Assembly (NCBI GenBank): GCA_031841125.1
Contig: CM063108.1
Location: forward strand, 52,474,122-52,538,121
Origin: Acanthococcus lagerstroemiae
Taxonomy: Eukaryota; Arthropoda; Insecta; Hemiptera; Eriococcidae
Direction of reading: 5' to 3'
DNA length: 64,000 bases
Position 1 is the stretch's first letter, and every line of letters begins with the position of its first letter. This document shows, piece after piece, positions 42,671 to 54,148 of the stretch. The notes beneath the pieces were generated by a model that did not search any database, was not told the origin of the DNA, and saw nothing but the letters and a program-made list of their open reading frames with translations. Both the position numbers and the translations under genes were made by a program.

Positions 42671-45139
42671 CCCCCCTTCTAACCCTATTTTTGATGCAAC
42701 TTCACACTGGGCTGTTAGGTACCCGTAGGGTATACTTCAAAAATAATCGTTTCCTGCGAGCCGTTGGACCAGCTAGTCGTAGAAGGCCCTCCATTTTCCT
42801 GTATTATTAATAAGTTACAGTTCTCACATCATTTCCAAACGAACGATGAGAATATTGTGTATCCGAAAGGCGCTATGACCTATAAAGACGCGTGAAGAAG
42901 TCCTAAAACATGTGTTCCCTGTGGGACCAGAAGTTTCAATCTATCCCCAAGTGGCGGACAAAGGATTGTTTATCACATTCCGGAGCAGATTCTGTTTAAA
43001 CAACTGTACTCCTATGTGCGGAATTTCGGAATATAATATCGCCGACCGCAAATATTCTCGCTCTGCGATTACCTGTAAAATACCTCACGTTATTTACCAC
43101 CCCGTAATTATTTGAAACCTCCGTGATAGGGTCTCGTATTCCACAAACTGATCCCGCGGTGTAAAGTAGATCGTTGTCTGGTTTTGCACTTTAGTGCATA
43201 CGACATGGCGTATACAAGTTAATTAATTCGAGCGAACTGGCGTTATTACTTCAATTTTATTTAACGAATTCAATGTTATAAATATGTTGATATAACGAAT
43301 TAATATGTAGCGTAGAATATTTTCGCGAACAGTTTAATCGCTCGTATTTTCAGCTTGATATCTGTGTAGCTTCTCTAATATGTGTACTTAACTTGGATCA
43401 ACAACCACGTCAGCTGCAGCTGGTGTAATGTAGCTTCGTATGCAATCTTTGTCTGCTTCATTTTGTTTCCGGTTTGTAGTTTTTCGACTACACGAACCAG
43501 AATATGCTACTGAGCGGAAATTCAATTTGAAGGGTCCGGAGAAGAACGGAGCTAACTGCCTTTTATTTTTCAGTATTCAGTTAAGGTTAGTAATATGTGG
43601 CTCTTGAGTCTCTCCGGCCACTGATGCGATACTCGAAAGGGTAGTTTCCGAGCCAGGAGTGCGGTGCATGCATGCATCGCCATACATCCCACCGCACCAT
43701 GTAGCTCTTGAAGAGTAGAATTCGGTGAATTACTCAAACAAGAGAGAAAGGAGCCCTACCACAGCTAAAAACGCATTTGAAGTTATTAAGGGGCCATCTC
43801 CGCCGATAAAGTGGAAGACTGGGGAAATCGAAAAATTGGTTGTTAGTCCCTTTCTTCCCTGGATTCTTTTTTATAACATGAATTTTGAAAGTAAGAGTGC
43901 TGGTTATCGAAAAACGTGTGGTCTGGAAGTAAATTGGAATATTTGCTTTAATGAAATTACCCTCCTGAGCAGGCTACGAGACCCCAATGTGACGCCGTTC
44001 ATTTCGAAGATTCCAGCCTTCACTTCCTTGGAAATGCCATTTTTGACCAAAAACAGACGAACATTCTTCATAGGTCTAGTCGTACAAGCCTTACATTGCG
44101 AGAAAATTACACTCACTGCAAAAGAACTCTAGGACGTATCACAAGTTTTTGAATTTTAAATGAAAATAAAGTGAGAAAATTATCTTAACGTAGATTTATT
44201 GAATTCCGGATCCGAAAACCTCTGTAGATTTTCGATGTGATTTCGATTTGGGTTCCAGCGAATCTGATAATTTAACTGACTTGTGAATAGATTTTTGGAC
44301 TCGCTGATCTCGATTTTTCGTCTCTAAAATTTAAATATCATTCTTGAATGGACAAAATTTACTTCACTCGGCAAAGTGGACAAAGTATAGGATCGAGAGG
44401 TTCTCGAGTATCACATTAGTTTTTTGGTCTGGCTTCAATTTTAGATTTAGATATCAAAATTCCATCTTTCAATAGACGAATTATCTGTACTTAGAAATTC
44501 GAATCAGGTATAAAACTAATGTGTTTCGGTCGCAGATTTTGAGTAGCCTCCATATAGATTCCGAAGTCCAAATTCGTGCTTGAAAAGGACAAAATTAACG
44601 CGAATGAAGAAACTGAGAAAGCTCGGATTTTCAGATCGCTTATTTCGAATGTGTCTCGAGGTCTTTTCGTTAGGCCTTGATTCAAGTTCTAAAATTTGAA
44701 TTTCATCTTTCGAATTGATAAAATTAATTTGGGTGTGATTTTTTAGCACGAAAAGCAAAGTCCGAAATCACGAAAAAAGAAAGACATCGAGCGGTTAGTA
44801 ATCATTTCACGAAATATAAAATAATGGGAACAGAAAATATAACGCATGAACATTAAGAAAAACTTTTGAACGAAAAAATAAAAGAATCGCGAAATACTAA
44901 AACATCGAACGAAAAAAATGGTATGAACGGAAAAACCAGGAAGAATTATTGAATTAGCCGCGAGCGTTTTGTTTTACTCGGCCTGCCTCGTTTACTTTTT
45001 CGGGCTAATAGAACCATTTTTGCTTCTGGTAGCACGGTGAGTAGCTTTAATCGTGTGCACATACCCACTGTGTACTTGCAGTGCAAACCTTTCAAAAATG
45101 GAGGGCATTCTGTATCACATGTAGGCCTATCTGTTATCA
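42671..45139. other. Long stretch without recognised gene
   Basis: AT-rich. The longest open frame (43725-44132, plus, 135 codons) has no motif I know and unremarkable composition. A palindromic GTGCATGCATGCA lies at about 43663-43676. From about 44150 several loosely similar 140-150 bp segments with GATTTTCGA-type words suggest decayed repeats. Confidence 0.35.
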
Positions 45140-45445
45140 CATGCACCACCCGATGCGCAATCAGGTACCCTTTAGTTATCCGCCGAAAATTTACCCATTT
45201 GCAACCCTCGGTTACCTTCAGATTATCCAGAAACCCATCAATTCCCCTTGGTTTCCCTTTAGTTACCCGGGTAACTGGCGGGATTTTGAGCATCCCGATG
45301 CGCAGGCAGTTACCCTCTAGTTATCCGCGGAAAAGTTACCCATCTGCAACTCTCAGTTACCCTCAGATTACTCAAAAACCCGTCAGTTACCCTCGGTTCT
45401 CCTTTAGTTACCGGGTAACTGGCGGGATATGTTGCGCATCGGGCA
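45140..45445. repeat. Tandem duplication of a unit of about 147 bp
   Basis: Two adjacent units, each CCCGATGCGCA ... TTTAGTTATCCGC, AAATTTACCCATTTGCAAC-like, CAGATTA, AAACCC, then TTTAGTTACCCGGGTAACTG and GGCGGGAT. The second starts at about 45292; a partial third begins as GCGCATCGGGC. Rich in GTTACC/GGTAAC words. Confidence 0.75.
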
Positions 45446-46524
45446 TCAGCAACCCGTATGTACAATTTTCGTCATAGTTCTTCTTTTTTCTTTCAAAAAC
45501 ATTAAACATTTCGTGCAAGGTAGTTTTCGTTAACTCTACTGACAATTTCTTTATTTTGAATTACTTTTCGTGCTTCTACTTTTGGGTCAAGCGCCTTTTA
45601 CTTTTCGTGTAGTTTAATATTCTCCAATTAATTTTACTTGGAAAGTCGAACAAGGTCTCGAAATTGGGGTCTCTAGAGTCGCCTATTTCAAATATTGCGA
45701 TATATTTTTGATTCCGCCGCGACTTATATCTTAAAATCGACATTTTATATGTGAGAGAAGGAGCTAAATCGATTCGGTTGAGAAACTCGAAGTATGTTAA
45801 GTAGTAGTCCAGGAGAATTAGTTAAAAAAGAGGTGTTTGATGGAATTAATTGCAGCACAGCTGAAACTGGTACGATTTTTCAGTACCCTCTTCAGAAAAG
45901 CCCCGTGATTTCCCTCCCCCTCCCCTGGTGTGAGCATCACCTCTCAGAGTCCTAAAAGTGCCCCTGGAAACAGTTTTTGGCTTGTATCTAGCTTAAAACT
46001 GAGTTATAGGTAAAAATATTCCTTACCAAAATTAAAGAGCGTAAAATTTTCGACAAAAAGGATTTTTTTTTTTTTGTGAATCCCATGCCAACTAGGATAA
46101 TCGGCGTTCAAGATCATACGAGCATGTAAATATGGAGTAGCCTACAACGCACGCGGTATACAAACGCTGAAATAATCGCGAAAACACATGACTGGATGCA
46201 TAGGATGTTACATGATATAATTTCAATTTATTATCTTTATTATTATAAGAATTCATCTTCATCCGAATCTACAAATCTACATGCCTGCAATTTTCTGCGT
46301 TTAAACAACCTCTTCTACAAGCGCGTGGCTACAAGAGATGATGCGGAAAACTTAAGTTCGTGTAAACCCGCTCGAGACCCTTCGAAAATCGACCCTCATT
46401 AGCCCTGTCTCAACCAGGTATGTTTCCCCTCCAGCAGCCAATCAGAGCACTCCATTCGAGAGGAGCCATGCGCTTCATTTACGTGTAGCCCTCTCACTAC
46501 ACGAGCTATACGCCGGCGCTGAGA

Positions 46525-46740
46525 CACCCGTGCTATACCCTTTATGTATGCCCTTTTTAGACCCATCGTATAGCCCCTCCGTATGCCTCTAAGTAACGCC
46601 TTTGTAAACTGTCGTGTAGCCCCTCTGTATACCCTCTATGTATGCCCTTTGTAGACTCGTCGTATAGCCCCTCTGTTTCCCCTAGCATAGATCCTCTTTG
46701 TAGACCCGTCGTATAGCCCTTCCATATCCCCTTCATGAAT
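46525..46740. repeat. Minisatellite, about 48-bp unit, four to five copies
   Basis: CGTATAGCCCCTC recurs at 46567, 46613 (CGTGTAGCCCC), 46661 and 46710, each followed by TGTATGCCC-like and TTTGTAGACCCGT words. Spacing 46, 48, 49 bp. Confidence 0.8.
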
Positions 46741-47066
46741 CCCCTCCGTCAGCCCGGGTAAATCCCCTCTTGTAATTCAGATACATGTGGGAAGGGATGA
46801 TGGGCTCTCAGCCAATTTAAAAAAGGCTGTACTCGTGATTCCCTCAGTTCTTTATGCTGAGCACTCGTTTTTGGTTGACAGTTTGTGAACTTTTCCAAAC
46901 CTTGGCAAAGATGAAGAATATGACAGGGGCGCTAAGAATCCACTGCTGCAGAACGCTAGAGATAACACCGCGTTGATGAGTCAGTCCGCCTGCATAATTC
47001 GCATGAGTGTTTGTTCGATTCGCGTTTGGACGCTAAAGAGTCGCTCTCTAGCGGCCTAATGAAATG

Positions 47067-47451
47067 CAGTGGCGGAACCAAGGGCGGGCCTGGGTGGGCC
47101 AGGCCCTTCCAAAATTTTTTTTGGCCCGTCCAAGTTTTTTTGAACAATCTGAAATTTTTTACGAAAAATAACTCACTTATAATAGACGAAAATAATTCAA
47201 AAATAAAATACTTATAATCGATTTGCCAAAAGTTTAAATTTAGATAATGTTGTAGAGAATTTTGCTCTTCATCATAAAAATAGTCGTATTCTTTGATATT
47301 AATTGTTAATATTATGTAAGTACATACATATACAAATTTTTATAACAAGTACATAGTTTTATTCAAGTCGGCGTTTTATTAAAAAAATCCCCGTCCTTAA
47401 CAATCCGGCCCTTCCGTGCCCACCCGAAAAAAAATCGTAGTTCCGCCACTG
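47067..47451. mobile_element. hAT-type MITE, 385 bp
   Basis: Ends CAGTGGCGGAACCA and TAGTTCCGCCACTG are inverted repeats, followed inward by GGGCGGGCCTGGG/GGGCACGGAAGGG-like GC blocks, while the middle is strongly AT-rich. Bounded by a perfect 8-bp duplication ATGAAATG (47059-47066 and 47452-47459). This is the classical hAT signature. Confidence 0.92.
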
Positions 47452-47459
47452 ATGAAATG

Positions 47460-47672
47460 AGGCGCGCTAATTGGTGTATTTGGACGAAAAGATGATCTGG
47501 GACCAAAATGTTCTGTAAAAAAACTCAAGTTGGGCTCATCTGAAAGGAAATGATAAGGGCTGACACTTTAGTTCTCTTCAATACTGAAAATTCTAAAGCT
47601 CGTTTCACCTGTTTATGTTTTTGTGGTAAAAATACCATGATCGTCTTTTCGTCCACTACACTAACGCGCCTA
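47460..47672. mobile_element. Small inverted-repeat element, about 213 bp
   Basis: Left AGGCGCGCTAATTGGTGTAT then GGACGAAAAGATGATC; right, reversed, TAGGCGCGTTAGTGTAGT then GGACGAAAAGACGATC. These are inverted repeats of about 38 bp. It begins right beside the duplication of the hAT MITE, so the hAT element landed at or just inside its edge. Confidence 0.65.
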
Positions 47673-48135
47673 CAGGAGTGTCCAAACGCCAATAGTCATG
47701 CTGCTCCATAACTATTGTCTGTCTTCAATTCGGTTTCTAAAACAAGCTGGTCCATCTAGTATAGGGATTTAAAATTACGGCGTCAGCGTTCAACGCTTGT
47801 AGGTTACTCCATATTTACATGCTCGTGTGATCTTGAACGCCAATTATCTTGGTTGGTATGGAATTCACGAAAAAAAAACAACACAGATATCATTTTTGTA
47901 GAGAATTTTACGCTCTTTAATTTTGGTAAGAAATATTTTACCTATAACTCAATTTTAAGCTAGATACAAGCCAAAGACTGTTTCCGGGGGCACTTTTTGG
48001 ACTCTGGGGGATGATGCTCACATCGGGGGAGGAGGGGAAATTACGGGGCATTTCCGGAAAGGATACTAAATAATCGTACCAAGTTTCAGCTATGCTGCAA
48101 TTCATTCCATCAAAAATGCTAATTCCCCTGGACTA

Positions 48136-49559
48136 TAGCTGGTTGTGACTGTCTCCTTAAATTTTATATTCGAATGTAGGTATTCGTGGCTTCAAACTTT
48201 GAGTGTCACAATGAAATAAGAATTTTTACTTGAACATCCGATTGTATGCTGGAGTGAGGGAAAAAATTACTTTTTTCTTTCTCCCCCCCCCCCATAGACG
48301 TGTACCTATTTGCTTGGCAGTAGGTTTTGATTTCAAACGACGTGTGTGAATGTATCCAATGCCTTCACTGTCTCACTGGGATATCAACTACATATATTAT
48401 CAAAAATGAATGAGGTTTCTTAATTTGACGATTTTACTTTTGAAATCATCTTATTAGCCCCCTCTCTCCGCTAATGATCACTCCCTGGGGAGGGGGGCTA
48501 AAGTTTGAAATTTGAAAAATTTTCACAGGTCACGTCTCTGTGAACCCGTATGGTTGGTATGGGACCAAAAATCCTTAGAACTAGTTTAAGAAAGGTTGGT
48601 CTTTTCGAATTTAATTTAGTGTTTTATGAGTACAGCTGTGTGCGGTAGAATTCACTTGCCTAGGAAACAGTTTACAACAAAATAAATAAAAATAAAACAA
48701 AGGTCGAATGTTTGATACGAAACTGCGTAGTATCACCTCTGTATTGGCTACTGGAAACGTGACTTGAACACGGGTGTTGGAATAGAGCAAAATGCAACCA
48801 TTTTACGAAGAAACACTACATCATTTAAGAAAGGAGAAGAGAATGATCCTCGGGGAAAGCGAGCGAGATCTTTCTAGATGACACAAGGGCTGTCATTATG
48901 TAATTCGGCTGTGTTTGGTAACAGTTCTCATTTTTGGTTCAGTTTGGTGTGATTTTGCGTTGTGTTGTATTTGTAGTTTGCGCCGATTTAAGAATCCGGT
49001 GAGTTTCACTGAGCATTTCTTGTCCTTAGAATACCTTAAGTTGCTTACTTATATACTTATGTGCGTGTACTTAGAAGTGAGAAGCAACCTGATGCGAGAG
49101 AGAAACGATTGCGCACTTGAGTAACCCTCGGAGTTTATACTTAAATGCAATTTTAAGTGATTTATCCATTTAAGGGCACTTAAAACATTGAATGGTGCTT
49201 GAAAATACGGCTCTGAATCCCAATAGAATCTTATTTTCACTAAATCACAACATGTAGTATCCTTATCGCAGTGTTCAAGGTTAATTTTGTTCAAGCCTGC
49301 TGACAGACTATACCTGCATATTCCTCATCACACTGTCCTGTATTCCTCGTTCTACTTCGCTCATACAGTTTACGCTGACACAATATTGTACATATGTACT
49401 TGCAAAATAATGTAACGGAATTCGTACCGAAAAACGCACGAAAATACGTAAAATGAACTTTTATGTCACACTAATACAAACGCACGAAAACAGTAGCTAA
49501 ATCGCTATAAAACGCACAATTTATCGCATTCAAAACTAGACTATACGGCGTCGGCTAGC
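48136..49559. other. AT-rich, no gene recognised
   Basis: A C-run near 48283-48294 and scattered short open frames. No protein or shared repeat identified. Confidence 0.35.
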
Positions 49560-49825
49560 GGCCTTTATATATCGAGGTGTTATCGGTGAAACTCCTTATC
49601 GCTCTCGTTATCGAACTTTTATTCTGCTGCTCGAAACGTGTCGATCTTTCTTCGCTTATCTCGAATGTTCGGGAGCGTTCTTCGCCACAATAACATATTA
49701 TGAATCGCATTAAAAAAAATGAACCGAGTTTCTTGTGTCGGATAAGCGAATGTTCGGTTGGCAAAAGCTGTTTCAGATAGTTGAAAGATCGGTTAATTAA
49801 TGGTCGGATAATCGAGGTTCTACTG
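49560..49825 (-). mobile_element. pogo-type (Tc1/mariner) element end
   Basis: Read on the minus strand from 49825 the terminus is CAGTAGAACCTCGATTATCC with TA outside (49826-49827), which is the widespread pogo/Tigger-type terminal repeat. Inside are more words of the same kind (CGCTTATCCGACA). The left end could not be fixed and no transposase was seen. Confidence 0.6.
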
Positions 49826-50204
49826 TATTTTATATCCATATTGCATTTGACTTCATTTTGCCTCCTCTCCACGCATTACAATTTTGAATTCTCAGCCCAA
49901 TGGATATCGAAATCAAATTCTGTGACTTTGAAGCCTTCATACTCGGTAACTCGATTCCGAGTAATTAGCACTAACAGACGTTTTGATTAGTGTAATAAAA
50001 AATTATTTTCACGCCTTAAGAATACAGAAGGTACTAATCTCCAATAGTGTTATCTGTGGATTGGGGAAGGGAGAAGGAAAAATAAATTCCACTATAGGCA
50101 GACAGGAATGTATAGAATCGGGTCCGATTGGGATTGATATATTCTTTGTGGTCGCGCAAGTCGGTGAGACCGGAAAAATATCGCCCATAAATCCTGTGTT
50201 CATC

Positions 50205-50370
50205 TGTTAATACACAGGGTCATTTTCAACCCTCGCTTTGAAGCATTTTAGGGAGAGTTACGAAAAAACTGTAGAGTCTTTTCAAAGGGAATTCGAGTGG
50301 AGAATATTTTGTGTTCCAAAATATTTTTCATATTTCTCACACAAGCCCCGAGATATCGAGAACAAATCAT
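50205..50370 (+). repeat. Dispersed repeat Z, copy 1
   Basis: CAGGGTCATTTTCAACCCT, GCATTTTAGGGAGAGTTACG and CATATTTCTC here correspond to CAGGGTCATTTTGAACCCT, GCATTTCAAGAGCAGTTACG and CATATTTCTC at 57187-57320, same orientation. Confidence 0.6.
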
Positions 50371-51383
50371 TTTTTTGGTGGGCGGGCGTTAAACTGTCCT
50401 AAAAAAATCTTTACAAGAAAAGGGGTGGTGATTTCTAGGATGATCATTAGGACCATCGTACTTAACTTTCGGCCAATAATCATCTTACTTTCAATCTCTT
50501 CTTCAAACCCTATTTTCTGAGACCTGAGTTCTTCAGTACTAACATGCGTACAATGTATGCGAATATATCCACAATTTATTGCCACTCCTTTGCGCTGCAT
50601 CACGGTACAGTAGTCACGGGGGCAGGGTCGTGTACGTATTGCAGATTGCCTATATGGGGAAAACGAATTAAACCACAGAAGATTGGAACAACGAGCACGA
50701 AAAAACAAATGAAGGGCGGTGTATATGGTTCGAGTAGGACATGAATAGCTCCACTAGCGGTAGGGAGGGCGAGGGAAGGAAGAAAGCAGGAGGTCTATTA
50801 AAAGTTTTCTAGTTTGCAGCGTTAATTTCGCGTAGTAATTTAAATACACACGGTTTTTACGATAACAAATCAGATAAACTCGTTAAGAAAGGTAGCGCGA
50901 AGTTTTTCCACCGCCGTATTCATCGGTCGAGCTGAAAGCGTGCGAAACGGAGAAAGAGGAAGGAGAGCGGAAGCGAGCGAAGAAGAGGTCTGAAATGAGA
51001 AGAAAAATGAGGAAAAATTATCCGACACAATGGTACAGGCTCCAATGCAGCGTGGAATTTTGTAATAAGATTAAGACAAGTTAGTTTTTTTTCCCCTCCT
51101 ATTCAAGACTGTATCAATTGTGTTTACAAATTCTTTTGTTATTTTATCCGGCTCCGCTCGTTTTCTGCTCGCCTTTCCAGCGTGTACAGTTCGTAAGTAT
51201 ATGCCCAAAGTTTGGAGAAAAATTAACAACCGACACGAACGCCATGTCCAAAGAGTTCTAGAAACGTGTCCCGGGTGTTTCTCTTAAGATATATCTTGCC
51301 CACATCGTACGGTGTGAAACATATAGACGCAGCTGGGTGTGTGGAAAAGGTTTTCAGTGAACTTTTTCGGAAGAGGGCGCAGT
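50371..51383. other. No gene recognised; purine-rich tract near 50940-51010
   Basis: GAGAAAGAGGAAGGAGAGCG-like low complexity. No protein. Confidence 0.35.
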
Positions 51384-51500
51384 AGGCAGGGTGTCTACCA
51401 CTCCCGGAAATCCCGAAAAACCCTTAAATATCTCGACATTGAAAATTCCTCCCAAAATCCCTGAAACCTCTCGAATTTAAAAGAGAACTCCTTGAATAAT
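51384..51500 (+). repeat. Repeat with CAGGGTGTC end, second copy
   Basis: CAGGGTGTCTACCACTCCCG followed by CCCGAAAAACCC and similar words, parallel to 33659-33800. Confidence 0.5.
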
Positions 51501-52244
51501 CAAAAGTTAGTGAAAAAACAAACTAACGTGGATCCAATAATTTTTTAGAATATGTAGTAGTTTTTATAAAAAGGGGTAACTTTGTCGATCGATCGAAGTC
51601 TCAGAAAACGCGAAAAAGAAAAACAACATTTTTTGGTCGAAGAAATTAATTTTGAGATTTTGGTCGATTTCTATAGAAAAAACATCGCAATAACGAAGAG
51701 ACAAAATTTACGCCTGTGAGAGAGAAGAGAGAGGAGGAGAAAGAGAATTATGACAGAGAATGATAAAAGAATGCGAATGTCTGCGGGGTGTCAAGACATG
51801 ACATGTCAATAACTAGGCAAAAAAGGGCACTTTAAAAAAAAAATTCTAAATGCCAAAATATTATCCATTTTGAGTGAAATGTAAGCCCAAATGTCGGCAA
51901 AGGTTTGGGCCAAATTTTGTTTTTACAAATTCTGAAAAAAAGAACAAAAAAACTAGGAGATGAGATATAAAAATGTTTAAGGCAAAATTTGGTTCAAAAA
52001 CTGTCAATTACTGGGTACTTTACCCTGTTTATATAATTTCTGTAGATTTCTATATCTTCGCCCCTCCAAATGTAGGAGTAGGCATACATATCTACTCGTT
52101 ATCAGAATGAGTTGCCTATTCACTCGGTTGAAGGAGAGATCACGTACTCTGATACATCCTATACAAGGGAACGTATCAATTCAATTAGGAGTTCTTTCTG
52201 TTTGCACAAGTCTCTGAAATTAAAAAACATGTCAAAGATTCTAT
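51501..52244. other. AT-rich DNA, nothing recognised
   Basis: A/T homopolymers and a GAGAGAG tract near 51720-51745. No coding trace. It ends at the target duplication of the next LINE. Confidence 0.35.
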
Positions 52245-52314
52245 ATTTTCTTCCATCAAATCAAAATTTCCTTTATTGACTCCAGAAGTAATCATAAATT
52301 ACAAAATAGTTAAT

Positions 52315-53280
52315 GCTTATACTATTATTGAGTCAAGCCCAAATTTTGGGCAAAGGACTCTGGTCCTGCGTAGCTCGAGTGAAAAGTTTATTTTTTTATA
52401 AACTCGGTGATGTTATCTGTCCATGTCGCTCTCTGTTCTCCAGGTCTGCGTGTCTTCTCTCTGGGACACCAATTCAAAATTTTGTTTCCTCACCTCCCGT
52501 TCGCTGCTCTTGCGATATGACTCGCCCATTTTCATTTACTTCTTCTTACTTCCCTTACCAAATTTACCCTCCCCCCTATTTTTTTATTTAGAATTTATAT
52601 TCTAACTTTGTTTTTTAGGGATACTTTTAGACGGGAGCGTATCATTGAATTTTGGGTGGTTTGTAGTCTGTTTTCTAGTTTTTTGGTCAAAGTCCATGTT
52701 TGGGCTCCGTAGGTAATTGAGGGTAGGACGCAACTATTAAGAATAACGCATTTGTTTTTAATAGAATAATTCCCTTTGAATATATATTTTAGTGACCAAA
52801 ATCTGCTCCATCCGATTGATATTCTGTTATTAATTACTAATTCCGGTTTATTTTCGAATGAGAGCAGTTGTCCTAGATAGTTAGTTTCTTTGACTTTTTC
52901 GAATCCTATGTCGTTTAGGTCATTTGAGTCCAGAATGGGAGTTTTTGACATGATTTTTGTTTTCGAAACATGCATGACCCAAGCTGCTTTGTAACTTTCA
53001 TTTTGGAGTTCTATTATCATTTCAGATAGTTATTTTGGGTGATTGGCGATGAGTACGATGTCGTCTGCAAATTTTAGGTTGTTCAATCTTACTCCATCAA
53101 TCCTAATACCCTTGTTTGACCAGTCTAAATTTCTAAAAAATTTCCTCTAGTATCGCACAGAAGAGAACGGGGGAGAGCGTGTCCCCTTGTTTGACTCCTT
53201 TTCGGATATCGAATAATTCCCCTCTTTAATAATTTTTAAATATACATTAGAAATTCCTTGATTTTTTCTTATATGAGATA
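52315..53280 (-). pseudogene. RTE-like reverse transcriptase, 3' half
   Basis: From about 53280: KNQGISNVYLKIIKE, then in shifted frames GVKQGDTLSPVLFCAILEEI, NNLKFADDIVLIANHPK with FADD intact, VSKTKIMSKTP, KETNYLGQLLSFENKPELVI and CVLPSITYGAQTWTLTKKLE, and a decayed tail with TDNITEFI before a stop near 52320. Stops occur after EEIF and after NHPK. Confidence 0.85.
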
Positions 53281-53284
53281 GGGA

Positions 53285-54136
53285 TAGGTTGAGATTCAAG
53301 AAAAACCAATCTACGAAGGAAAAAGTCGAGCTGAACATACTCTGTAAACTTACCAAAAGGAAAATCAGGCAAAGGAACGGGGAAAAGGAACGATTAGTGA
53401 TCTCCAAGATACTAAACTCCACAAAGAGCACTAAGGAAATTAGGAAACTAAAATCTCTAGGTACTCATAGGACTACCTACATGCTGGATAAAAAGGGAAG
53501 TAAGAATTGTGTAAACAAAATCGCTACTTCCTTCTACCAGAATATTTACGAAAACCATCAGACCCAACCACCAGCTTTACTCTTCACTCTCAATCTGGAA
53601 CACCCAGAACCGACGTTCTCAAGAGAAGAATTAGAAAGGATTATTAGCAATCTGAAAAGCAGTGAGGCAGGAGGAGACGAATATTTAACAAACGAACATT
53701 TTAAGTACGGTTTAGGACCAGGGCTAATCGACTCTGTGACAATTTTATTCAACAAAATACTGATAACGCTGAAAGTCCAGGACGATTGGAGAAACGTAAA
53801 CATAATCCTGATCCACAAAAAAGGAGATAAACATAAAATAGACAACTACCGACCAATCAGTCTTGTTTCCACCTTGTCGAAAATATTTTCTAAAGCAATT
53901 GAAAAAAGAATAAAGTGCAGCTTGGCATACCAGTTATCAGTAGAACAATCTGGCTTTAGAAGGGGTTTTTCCACGATTGGTCTTCTTTTCACCCTAAATC
54001 TACTTATAGAAAAATCGAACAAATACAAATTTAACCTCCTCCTCGCCTTCATTGACTTTTCAGAAAAGCATTCGACTCTGTAGACTATTAATTCTTGCTT
54101 AAGGCCCTAAAAAATCAAAAAAAAAAATATCAAGGA
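53285..54136 (+). pseudogene. RTE-like reverse transcriptase, 5' half (inverted segment)
   Basis: A long open reading: linker STKEKVELNILCKLTKRKIR, FYQNIYENHQT, FSREELERIISNLKSSEAGG (equivalent of the KxGKAPGxD block), DDWRNVNIILIHKKGDKHKI, NYRPISLVSTLSKIFSKAIE, VEQSGFRRGFSTI and LLAFIDFSE. A one-base shift gives KAFDSVDY with the first catalytic Asp, then a stop, FLLKALKNQ and the end of the element. The 5' end at the junction is truncated inside the linker, as expected. Confidence 0.88.
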
Positions 54137-54148
54137 ATTTTCTTCCAT

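Larger units (their letters stand above)
45806..48135. mobile_element. Foldback element, 2.33 kb, with inverted arms of about 350 bp
   Basis: Left arm (45806 to about 46165) and right arm (about 47785-48135) are reverse complements with scattered differences, from TAGTCCAGG at the outer tips to ATGGAGTAGCCTACAA at the inner ends. Matching blocks include ATCATACGAGCATGTAAATA and the T-run preceding GTGAATCCCATGCC. TAG lies on both outer sides, so a 2-3 bp TA-type duplication is possible but not decisive. The 1.6-kb interior contains a minisatellite, a hAT-type MITE and another small inverted-repeat element. No transposase found. Confidence 0.8.
52257..54136 (-). mobile_element. RTE-like LINE with inverted 5' half (twin-priming structure)
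   Basis: A single insertion bounded by a perfect 12-bp duplication ATTTTCTTCCAT at 52245-52256 and 54137-54148. Its 3' half is on the minus strand (to about 53280) and its 5' half on the plus strand (about 53285-54136). The two halves are consecutive parts of one reverse transcriptase: the plus half ends KALKNQ, the minus half begins KNQGISNVYLKIIKE. The order and orientation are exactly those produced by twin priming during target-primed reverse transcription. The 3' tail ends AATAAAGGAAATTTTGATTT. Confidence 0.9.

Noticed and set aside
43725..44132. 135-codon plus-strand open frame
   Set aside because: No recognised motif, no repeat copies and ordinary AT-rich context; chance open frame is likely in 64 kb.
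53147..53431. 94-codon minus-strand frame as a separate gene
   Set aside because: It spans the twin-priming junction: one end is sense LINE sequence and the other is antisense of the inverted half.
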